Positions 33,357-41,697 of a DNA stretch of 64,000 nucleotides are shown here, in pieces. The notes under the pieces were generated by a model, which saw only the letters and a list, made by a program, of their open reading frames with translations, made no database searches and was not told the DNA's origin. The stretch spans positions 111,600-175,599 of the forward strand of contig CAUYUJ010020604.1 in NCBI GenBank assembly GCA_963575745.1, read 5' to 3'. Each line of letters starts with the position of its first letter. Within the stretch, counting starts at the first letter, position 1. The DNA comes from Prorocentrum cordatum (lineage: Eukaryota; Sar; Dinophyceae; Prorocentrales; Prorocentraceae). The translations under genes and the position numbers were made by a program.

Positions 33357-34436
33357 GACGCTTCGCGTATCCCCACCAGCCCACCCAGAAACAACGCCCA
33401 TGCGAGTTGAGGTGATCAGGGAAGCGCGGGAGCACAGAGGGGGACAGCCGAACCGCGCGAAGGAGGGAGGAGGAGACGGAGGAGGCTGGATGGATGGATG
33501 AGGGAGTGGGGAGAAGGAAGATGAACAGGAGGAGGATGAGGAGGAGAAGGATGAGGATCAGAAGGATGAGGAGGAGGAGGAGGAGGAAGGATGAGCAGGA
33601 GGGGGAGGGCGAGCAAAAGGGCCGAAGGTCTTTTGGATGCCTCTCGGAGCCTCTTGGGATATATATTGGGCGCATCTTGGGTGCATCTTGGGGCGCCTTT
33701 GGGGTCTCCTAGGGCGGTCCTGGGGGTCTCTTGGGCGTATTGGGTGCCTCGGGGGTGCCTCTGCGGTCCTCTTGGGGGCCTCTTAGGGGCATCTTGGAGC
33801 ATCTTGGGGCTTTTTGGGGGCCTCCTGGGGCCACCTTGGGGGCCTATGGGGGCATCCTGGGCGCCTCTTGGGGCCATCTTGAAGGAGGTCGATCAAAGAA
33901 GAGGGGGGCTTTAGTTAGCGTTGCCCCTCCAGAGCTTCTAAAATCGCATCCTGGACCCCTCTTGGGGCGCTCTTGGAGCGCTCGTGGGCGCTCCTGGGGC
34001 CGTCTTGGGGCTCTCTTGGGCCCCTGTTGGGGCTCTGGGCCCTCTTGGAGCCATCTTGAGGCATCGGATGGCCATCGGAAGCGAAAAGGCGAGAAGCCGA
34101 AACTCATTAGTGTTCCTTAGGCTTTTTGAAGATTTTGGCCGCGTGGGGGGGCTTCTCGGGGAGCTGTTTGGCCTATTGGTGCTATCTAGGAGCGGTCTTG
34201 GGGCCTCTTGGACAATCTTCGGAGCCATATTGAGGCATATAAGGCTATCTTGAGCCATCTTGGAGCTCATCTTGGGCTCTCCGAGGCGCTCTTGGAGCCA
34301 TCCCAACCTCTCGCGGAACGCCCCGTCCAGGTCCAGGGGAGGGGGTAGGGGGAGGGGTAAACCCCTCCCCGAAGGAGAAGAAGGAGGTTGGAAGAGGAAA
34401 CTCCTTAAACCACCTACGACCAGAGGGCTGGTGGGA
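33357..34436 (+). mobile_element. Non-autonomous element E, copy 2
   Basis: 1,080 bp, collinear with copy 1, with the same ends (GACGCTTCGCGTATCCCCAC; CCAGAGGGCTGGTGGGAT). Its right part lies under the C-terminal part of the minus-strand ORF ending at 33938. Confidence 0.8.
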
Positions 34437-35545
34437 TTAGATATACATGCGAAGCGGACGCTAGTCCCAGATGCATTATTTAGAAACCACACAAACACCA
34501 GCCTCAGCGCAGAGGTGCCGACCACGACAGCGCAAGCCGTCGCGGTCTGCACGCAGCCGCATAATGCTGCAACGGAACGCCGATCGGCTCGCGAGCCAAT
34601 ACGCGGACGCCGATTAGTGCGTTGAGGAGTTGTGCGCACACATCCCGATCGGCGAACGGCGAGCGGCGCGCGCGCCTCGAGCGACGCCTCGCCGCGCCAG
34701 CGAAAACGCGGAGCACGTTGCCACCCCGACCATATCGACACACCCCGTTCGCGCAACCCCTCCACCATGCATTCCTCCACAATGCAACGCTCGCAGCTGC
34801 TGACGGTTGGGTCTTTAGGTCCCCACCACACCTGTTTCGCCGCCTCCTCCGCGGCCTTGAGCTCCTCGCCCATCGCAATGGTTTCCTCGCGGGACATGAA
34901 GGCCCTCTCGCGCGCGAGCTCGAGCGCGCTGATCGCCGCATTCAAGCGATCGGCGGCGGCATCGCGCTCGATCCAAGCTGCCTCCAAGGCCCGCATGCTT
35001 GGAATAAACGTGCCAGTGTCGGCGACCTCAAACCGAGCACGGGCCGCCGCAACCCTGCGCCAGGCCGCGACCGCAGTCTCCTCCTCCATGGCGAGATCGT
35101 CAAGCCTCCTCCGCAGCTCGTCAAGCTCGGCATCGCTTGAGGATGGGCTCGGCTCGCCCGCGGCATCTGCCTCCGCGGCATCGGGCCCTGCCGAGGTATC
35201 GGCCGCCGACGCCGCTGCCTGCGCGACCTCGGTCGCCGCCGAAGCATCTGAGGCATGCCATGCAGCGGAATCCCGCGAAGCGGGGTTCGCTTTCGGTCGC
35301 AGCTGCAGGATCGCGGGCGACGGCGCTCTGGCTTTCGGACGCGGATGAATCTGGATTGGAGGATGGGCGGGCGGTCGTTGAAATGGCGGCGGGCGGTTGC
35401 CCCCATGCCGCGGCGAGTAATTAGGCGGCGGTTCAAACGGATGCTGCGGCGGCATGATAGCAGTCGCAGTCGCGCGCGTGCCCGCTGTGTCTCGGCCGAG
35501 ACGGCTGTGCGCGGTCGCACCATGCCCCCCCGTGCCCTCGCCCAT
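33938..35545 (-). CDS. Coiled-coil protein ORF that continues into an E element
   Basis: ATG at 35545 (alternative at 35455, MPPQHPFEPPPN). Residues 1-120 are Pro/Ala-rich. About 120-260 are charged and heptad-like (DELRRRLDDLAMEEETAVAA; WIERDAAADRLNAAISALEL; SREETIAMGEELKAAEEAAK), a convincing coiled coil. A CERCIVEECMVEG segment follows. Beyond about 34740 coding character fades, and from 34436 down the frame lies inside element E2, so the last ~166 residues come from a repeat. Either the gene ends at a splice site near 34740 that I cannot place, or the element has been exonised. No relict SL is visible. I trust the N-terminal and coiled-coil part, not the end. Confidence 0.45.
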   Translation of the reverse strand: MGEGTGGHGATAHSRLGRDTAGTRATATAIMPPQHPFEPPPNYSPRHGGNRPPPFQRPPAHPPIQIHPRPKARAPSPAILQLRPKANPASRDSAAWHASDASAATEVAQAAASAADTSAGPDAAEADAAGEPSPSSSDAELDELRRRLDDLAMEEETAVAAWRRVAAARARFEVADTGTFIPSMRALEAAWIERDAAADRLNAAISALELARERAFMSREETIAMGEELKAAEEAAKQVWWGPKDPTVSSCERCIVEECMVEGLRERGVSIWSGWQRAPRFRWRGEASLEARAPLAVRRSGCVRTTPQRTNRRPRIGSRADRRSVAALCGCVQTATACAVVVGTSALRLVFVWFLNNASGTSVRFACISNPTSPLVVGGLRSFLFQPPSSPSGRGLPLPLPPPLDLDGAFRERLGWLQERLGEPKMSSKMAQDSLICLNMAPKIVQEAPRPLLDSTNRPNSSPRSPPTRPKSSKSLRNTNEFRLLAFSLPMAIRCLKMAPRGPRAPTGAQESPKTAPGAPTSAPRAPQEGSRMRF

Positions 35546-35699
35546 CGCACCACCGCTTGCCGCCCCCGCCCGCGTTCTGCCCTCTGCCCCATGGTTCCTC
35601 ACCACCCCCTATGGTTCTCCCTGCAAGTGCAACGCATGCAGCGCAGCAAACTCCACCATACATAAGGCCCCACATAAGAGTAGGGATGAGGACGGTGAG

Positions 35700-36416
35700 A
35701 AGGGATACTAACATGGGGGGCTGCGGATTGAGGGTGGGGGGGAGGTGAGGGGCAGGTGCGTCATGCCCGCGATTCAGGGGGTTTAGCTAGAGGGCCCTGG
35801 ATTGGCGTGGGCACAATGTACGTTACCACGTACTCGTGCGGCAAATTTGGCATGGCACGCGGCATCTGTGGGCGTGCGTGATCCCAATCAGGCAATTCTG
35901 AAATGCGCGCGCGCAGTCACGACTGGAACCAAACAGAATCGCACGACCCTCGCATGCCCTCAAGATTAGCCAGGTCATGAAACCCTGCGACCTTGCACGC
36001 GTAAGCTAGATTCTGCTGCGCAGCACCAACTATTACATGTATGCGTGGCGCGCGGTGCAAGGCGCCGACTATCACACTATGGGGGAAGCTATGAAGTAGA
36101 ACGTGCGCGGTTGTATCAGCTCGGGCGCAGTGCAGCTATCATGGTCGGCGCCGCGCGCGCGTGAAGCTGGCGCCGTGCGCCGAAGCAACGCAGTGCAACT
36201 CAGTGCAACTCACGTGTTGGCTGGTGAGTGTATTTGTTGGTGCTATTATGGTTTTATCATGCAATCATGCTATCGGCAATCGCATGCAATTCAACTCAAT
36301 GCAAATCATGGTGTTTTGTTGGTGTGTGTGTGTGCTGTTGGTTTTGGTGTTTGATGTTGACAGTGCAATGCAACTCAATGCACAAGCGCGCAAATGATTT
36401 GATTGACGGTTTTTTC
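35700..36416. repeat. Intergenic; TGCAACTCA short-repeat cluster
   Basis: 36185-36390 has about eight copies of TGCAA(C/T)TCA-like words. No gene. Confidence 0.5.
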
Positions 36417-38433
36417 TCAAGCAGTAGCCGCGCTGCTCGCGCGGCAGAGCGTGAAAATGCGCCAGGCGTGCCCGCCACCCGCATCCGTGAACTGGCCCCA
36501 GAACTTGAAGAAGCTCCACTCGAGGTAGGCTACCATCTCGTCGTCGGCCGCGCGCGTACAGCTCATGGATCTCGCCGCCCGCGGCCACGTGCCTGGCCAT
36601 GATCCGCGCGAGCCTGGCGTGGCGGTCCCTGCCGAAGCACCCGTAGTCCTTCACGACCTATAAAGGTCGCGGTGCGACGCGCCCCCGCCACCGCCAAGGT
36701 GCATGCCACGACCCGTAGTTCCCCTCGCCGCCATCCTTACCCCCGAATCCCCCCCCCCTCCCCCCACTCACCACAGCCGTCATCGGCATCATCATCCGCG
36801 TCAACGTCCCATATCGTCACCCCCTCCCCCACCCTGCCCACAACGTCGTAGTCATCCTCGTCATCGTCAGTATCGTCGTTCCCGCCCTATCTCACCTCAT
36901 ACGGGTCATGGACACACCTCGGCGGTGATGATGGCACGCGCCAGTGACCCGCCTCACCTGGTCCAGCGTGCCCACGTCCAGGCCGTCCTCCATAGACATC
37001 ATCGCATCCATCTCGTCGGCGACGGCGACGGCGGCGGAGCCGTTCAGCTTGGAGTCGTAAAAGTCCAAGTCGCGGAAGGCAACGATGTTGAGCTCCTCCA
37101 GCTTGTGCTCTATCTTCTTGGCCTCGACGTCGATATCCACGGCGATATTGTTCTTCGCGACCGTGCCCGTCGCGCCCTTGGTCCCGCCCTTGCCCGTCAG
37201 GTGCGTGCTGCTGCCGCCCGAGCCTGTTGAACCCGTGCCCCTCGATCTGGCAGCCGAGCCTGTCTTCTTGTTGCCCTTGGTGCTCTTGCCATTAGCCTCG
37301 TCTGTGGGCTTACTGCCGCCAGTGCCCTTGGCCTTCGAGCCGTACGTGCGCCTGCCATTCCCACCGCCAGTGTCCTTTGCCATCCAGTCGTCCTTGTCCC
37401 AATACTTTGCGCCATTCGCCTCGTCCGTGGGCGTCCTGTCGTCAGTGTCCCTGGCGTTCGAGCCGTACGTGCTCTTGCCCCACCAGCCGTCCTTGTCCGT
37501 GTCCTTCCAGCCGTCATTGTCCTTCCAGCCGTCCTTGTCCGTGTCCCACCAGCCGTCAGCCGCGCTATCTCGCCAGTGGCCTGTGTGCGCGCGACTGGCA
37601 TGGTAGGAGCTGGCGTCGCGCTTGTCTGCGGCCTGGTAGCTGCCGCCTCTGCCCGCGTCACGGCTGCCGTGGCCCGAGCCCTTCTCGCGATCGTAGTAGT
37701 CCGCCGTAGCATGCGTCTTGCGGCCACCGCCCCGAGCCCGCTTGAAGGCTGCCTGTGCGTACCATGGCCACTTATTGGAGTCGACCGCGCCGTGCGCGTC
37801 CTCGTCGGCCGTGCCATAGTCGCCACCGTCGTCACGGCCGTGCGCGCCACTGCCGTACTCGCCAGGCTGCCGCTCGTCCTCGCGCTCCCACTTCTCGTCC
37901 GACATCCGCCCGCCGCACTCGGGATCGGAAGGCTGAATGCGTTCCCACTCGGCGTCCGAAATCCTCCAGCCGCGCTCGCCGCGCGGGTACTCGTCCTCGT
38001 TGTCGCTGCCCTCGGTGTACGTGCCGTAGTGGTTGTGGCGCTGCCAGCGCCAGCTGCTGTCCGCGCCGTGCTTCTGCCGCTTTGCCGTGCGCACGTCGCC
38101 CTCAGCAGCAGGAGGCTGCACGACGTACGCGCCTGGCGCTGGCGCCGAGCTGGGGCCCGCCGTCGCCGTAGGCTGCACCGCCACGTACGCGCCTAGTGGC
38201 ACGTGATGCTGCACCGCCACGTTAGGCTGCTGCACCGCCACGTTAGGCTGCTGCACCGCCGCGTTAGGCTGCACCACCGCCACGGGAGGCTGCAATACCA
38301 CGGTAGGCTGCACCGCCACGTTAGGCGGAACCACCACCAAGTATGTGGCCATCGCCGCGACCAGGCGTGCCGCCGCGCGCAAAGATGCGCGGCACGGGGG
38401 GCACGCGGCGGGCGCGTAGTCGCGCCGAGACAT
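36417..38433 (-). CDS. Low-complexity protein with conserved C-terminal domain, paralogue 1 (frameshifted)
   Basis: Two exons, 38433-36958 and 36657-36417, around a 300-bp intron (CCAG|GTGAGG ... TATAG|GTCGTG) that keeps the frame. The N-terminus has tandem VAVQQPN units. The middle is Gly/Asp/Trp/Lys-rich with repeats such as DTDKDGWWGK and PTDEANG. Before the intron is a structured helix (VDIDVEAKKIEHKLEELNI). Exon 2 holds RHARLARIMARHVAAGGEIH, then a +1 frameshift at about 36545; past it the other frame reads MVAYLEWSFFKFWGQF and ends at a TGA at 36417. Paralogue 2 (39893-41113) has the same end without a shift. So this copy is broken, or the base call is wrong. A relict SL lies 20 bp upstream. 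Confidence 0.7.
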
Positions 38434-38453
38434 GGCGTAACAGCCACGCTCGG

Positions 38454-38474
38454 CTCGAGCCAAAATGGATACGG
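38454..38474 (-). promoter_or_regulatory. Relict spliced leader
   Basis: On the minus strand this reads CCGTATCCATTTTGGCTCGA then G, which differs from the dinoflagellate SL at 2 of 21 positions. It ends 20 bp before the ATG at 38433. Genomic SL copies at gene starts are taken as marks of past retroposition of trans-spliced mRNA. Confidence 0.85.
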
Positions 38475-38559
38475 ACTGTGGGCGACCAAGACGCCCCAAG
38501 CTTTGTCGAGCTTACGAGCTGTCATCGATACTAGCATGTCCAAGACGCCAAAGACGCCC

Positions 38560-38715
38560 AAGACGCCCCCATGACGCCCCAAGACGCCCCAATACGTCCA
38601 CGAATGCGCCCCAAGACGCCCCAAGACGCCCAAGACGCCCCAAGACGCCCCAAGACGCCCAAGATGTCCAAGGCGCCCCAAGACGCCCCTAACGCACTTA
38701 AGGCATCCCACGACG
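38560..38715 (-). repeat. About 10-bp tandem repeat, CCCCAAGACG type
   Basis: About 15 units of (C)CCCAAGACG. On the minus strand these are CTTGGGG words, so this is a pure array of the motif scattered in elements E and F. It lies about 100 bp upstream of the relict SL of the gene above. Confidence 0.8.
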
Positions 38716-39136
38716 CCCGAGACATCCCCACCAAACGTTTGCACGCGCACGGCACTACACGGCACGTCACACCACGCACGCAGTTGTCAACGCACGGCCA
38801 CCATTGGGCACGGCCATTGGGGGTGGCGGCTGCGTTTTACGCCAATATGGGTAGCTCGGGGGCAATTCGGGACCATTGATGGAGCGTTTCGAGAGGTGAT
38901 ATATCGGATGGTTGACACATACCCCCCCCCCGCGGGGCACACCTGGGGCCCCGTGACGGCGGTCAGGGCGCAGCCCACAACACTCCTGATGCGATGAAGG
39001 ATGTGCGATGAGGGGCAGTGCGAGAGGCGAGGTGCGAGTGCGATGGGACGCTGAAAATGATGACAGAACGATGCGCGAGAGCGCCAAACATGACCAGATG
39101 CGCGTGTGCCAGCACGTACCGAACCAGTTGCCTCCA

Positions 39137-39325
39137 GATGTCGATCTGCAAATCTGCAGATCGACATCGATGTCGATCTGCAGATTTGCAGATCGACATC
39201 GATGTCGATCTGCAGTTTTGCAGATCGACATTTGCATTGTGTTGGTTTTAGTATTGATGCAAATGTCGATCTGCAAATCTGCAGATCGACATCGATGTCG
39301 ATCTGCAGATTTGCAGATCGACATC
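39137..39325. repeat. Array of five 32-bp palindromes with central spacer
   Basis: Units at 39137-39168, 39169-39200, 39201-39232, 39262-39293 and 39294-39325. Each is GATGTCGATCTGCA, a 4-bp centre, and TGCAGATCGACATC. The units differ only at the centre. Between units 3 and 4 is a 29-bp spacer flanked by CATTTGCAT and ATGCAAATG, so units 3 and 4 also form one long inverted repeat. No coding sequence. Confidence 0.95.
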
Positions 39326-39329
39326 TGGA

Positions 39330-39892
39330 TTTGATCGCCCTGCGATCCTCGAGGATCGTGGTTCGGTTCATGCCAGCGGCCATGCCCCCGCCCCTCCAGG
39401 GTGGTTTCGCGAGTCCAATCGGGCCGATGCTCGAGGTGTTCTGGCCGTCGGGTGGGCCTCGCCACCACAGCTGGGAACGGCTCGGGAACTCTTGTGTGGC
39501 TGGACTCCTGGACGGGTCTGAGGGGCTGTTCTGGGAGATGGGGGTGGCGACGACGGCGATGGCGGCGACGACGACGACGACGCAGACGACGCCACCGACG
39601 ACGGCGACGACGACGACGGCGGCGACGGCGAGTGGGGGGGGGCGTTGCCGACGAGCGACGACGACGCCGCCGCCGCCGACGACGACGCGATGTTGAGCAG
39701 ACGACGGCGCGCGACCTCACTCGATGGCATCCGCAAACAGTCGACGCGACACGCCGCGTGCAAACGAGTGCGCCCCCGCGCGACCTTACGCGGGCAGCTT
39801 ACGCGCGACCGCCAATGACGACGACGATGGCGATGCCAAGGACGAGGGCGGCGTCGACGGCGGGAGGCAAGGATGAGAGAGGCACAAGGGTT
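39330..39892. repeat. GACGAC-rich low-complexity DNA, no gene
   Basis: 39545-39690 is rich in GAC/GGC triplets. ORFs across it are Asp/Thr/Arg low complexity and unsupported. Confidence 0.6.
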
Positions 39893-41113
39893 TCAAGAAG
39901 CGCCCCAGCGAAGGCAGTCCCACACAACCTGTGCTGAGCCGAATTCTTCGAACTCATTCCAGTGATTATGGAACAACCACTCGATGTACTTGTGCACGTT
40001 GCGGTCGGCCGACTGTCTCACTGCATTCAGGTCGCCACCATTGGCAACATGCTTGGCCATGAGCCTCGCGATCCTGACGTGTCGTCCACCTCGCTTCATC
40101 TTCTCCGTCCGAACGGTAGGTGGAATCCCCGACACATCGTCTTCCAGCAGCACTGGGGCCACGTGCTCCTCGCCTGCGTGCTGCACCGCCTTCATGACGA
40201 TGACGCCAGCATCGCTGAGCAACTCCTCCACCTTGCTGAGCTGCTGCTTGAGCCACGGCACCTTGGCATCGTCGTCCATGCTGTGCTGACGACGGCGCTT
40301 GTGGGCTGTGCCGCCCTCGCCCCAGCCGTGATCGTCGTACTCGGCGCCCGTGGGCTGTGTCGCCCGCGCCCCAGCCGTGAGCGCCCCGCTGCTGTACTCG
40401 CCGCTGTGCTCGCACGTGTCGCCACTGCCGCCACTGCTGTACTCGCCGCCACTGCTGTACTCGCCGCCACTGCTGTGCACGCCACCGTCGCCACTGCTGT
40501 GCTCGCCGCCACTGCCTTCGACCGCGTCGCCAACGTTCGGCTCGACCTCGCCACCACAGTCGCCAGTCGTACTCGCAGTACTCGGCTGCGCCGCCACCCC
40601 GTCGTACTCGCAGTACTCGGCTGCGGCGCCCGTGTCGTGCTCCTCCGTCGGCTTGCTGTCCTCACGGCCACCTCCACTAGCCCACTTCGGCTTCGGTGGT
40701 GTCGCCACAAAACTGTCTTCTGTCGCCGTGGCACTGGCCGTGCCACTCTGGCCGCCTCCAGTCCGTCGACCTGGCATCGGCTTCGCCTTCGGCCACGGGG
40801 CGCAGGCGGGCGGGGCGGCGCTGTCCACGGCGTCGGAGGGGCGATTGCGCCAGCCCCACTTGGGGCCAGCCAGCAGGCGCGGCGCGGGCTCCTGATGCTC
40901 CCTGATCCCGCTGCTGGCTGCCACGGCGCGCAGCCTGTCGTACTCCTCCTTTGTGATGGTGACCATCGGGGGCTCCTGCTGGGGCGAGGCGGCCGATCCT
41001 GCGCATGGGCTCGCCGTCGGGCGCGGGGCCGCGCGCTGGGGCTCCCGCGGGCGAGCCGTGGACGCGGCCGATGGCGGCCTGGCCCTCTGCGACGGGCGGG
41101 GAGGCTCGGCCAT
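39893..41113 (-). CDS. Low-complexity protein with conserved C-terminal domain, paralogue 2
   Basis: 406 aa from the ATG at 41113, preceded 8 bp upstream by a relict SL. The N-terminus is Pro/Arg/Ala-rich (MAEPPRPSQRARP), followed by a MVTITKEEYDRLRAVAASS helix. Residues 165-260 are a Gly/Ser/Glu tandem repeat of GGEYSSG-like units. Then come a basic KRRRQHSMDDD segment, an amphipathic helix (VPWLKQQLSKVEELLSDAGV), and the conserved end GRHVRIARLMAKHVANGG ... HKYIEWLFHNHWNEFEEF. That end aligns with paralogue 1 (R-x-A-R-x-M-A-(R/K)-H-V-A-x-G-G; Y-(I/L)-E-W-x-F). No intron occurs at the position used in paralogue 1. The family is not one I can name. The basic and acidic low-complexity mix suggests a nuclear or nucleic-acid role. 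Confidence 0.8.
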   Translation of the reverse strand: MAEPPRPSQRARPPSAASTARPREPQRAAPRPTASPCAGSAASPQQEPPMVTITKEEYDRLRAVAASSGIREHQEPAPRLLAGPKWGWRNRPSDAVDSAAPPACAPWPKAKPMPGRRTGGGQSGTASATATEDSFVATPPKPKWASGGGREDSKPTEEHDTGAAAEYCEYDGVAAQPSTASTTGDCGGEVEPNVGDAVEGSGGEHSSGDGGVHSSGGEYSSGGEYSSGGSGDTCEHSGEYSSGALTAGARATQPTGAEYDDHGWGEGGTAHKRRRQHSMDDDAKVPWLKQQLSKVEELLSDAGVIVMKAVQHAGEEHVAPVLLEDDVSGIPPTVRTEKMKRGGRHVRIARLMAKHVANGGDLNAVRQSADRNVHKYIEWLFHNHWNEFEEFGSAQVVWDCLRWGAS

Positions 41114-41121
41114 GGCCCCGT

Positions 41122-41144
41122 CTTGAGCCAAAATATGGCTACAG
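41122..41144 (-). promoter_or_regulatory. Relict spliced leader with 2-nt insertion
   Basis: On the minus strand this reads CTGTAGCCATATTTTGGCTC then AAG, matching 20 of 21 SL positions if an inserted AT is allowed. The ATG at 41113 lies 8 bp downstream. Confidence 0.88.
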
Positions 41145-41697
41145 GGTAACGTTGTTATCAATATAATAACAATATTTGCCTAAACCAATGAACCGATATT
41201 AAGACGGGGGGTGCGACTTGGCCCGCGGGGGCGCGGTTCCGGAACTGGGCCGCCGCGTCAATTGGTGACGGCGGCGGTGCTTTTATCTTCGCGCCCTCGA
41301 TCGTGGCGCGCATTCTTATTCACGCATATACTTGTGAGCGCCATATATTGCCTTACACATGTTTCTATCGTTGCACACCATACCTTGACACTGTATATAT
41401 TCGCGCATCGTGCTTATCATTGTGTTAGCTTAACACATCCACATTGTTTTTATCTCCGCGCATACTGATGATTGGGAACTTGAGTGATGACACTCGCTGT
41501 TTTCTCGTGCGTGAATGCGCGAGTTATGCAGGCGGCACCACTTGTTTCGAGCCGCGTCCAGAGGCGGAGCCACGGCGACGAGCCGCGGCGCGTGCACTGT
41601 TCGATGCGGACCCGCGGCGACCAGCCCTGGCGCGTGAAGTATTATATATAAGTCCTTATTTGAATATACGTGTATATCTAGTGGCCGTCGGCCCATC
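41145..41697. repeat. Intergenic; CTGGTCGCCGCGG dispersed repeat
   Basis: 41545-41640 contains CGGACCCGCGGCGACCAGCC then CTGGCGCGTGAA, the reverse of segments at 46678-46735 and 47841-47905. No gene. Confidence 0.55.

Noticed and set aside
37085-38196. Plus-strand ORFs opposite paralogue 1, and those opposite 39893-41113
   Set aside because: The minus-strand frames have relict SLs, a frame-keeping intron and a conserved C-terminal domain; the plus-strand frames have none.
39137-39325. CRISPR-like array
   Set aside because: Units are palindromes that abut with no unique spacers and the genome is eukaryotic.
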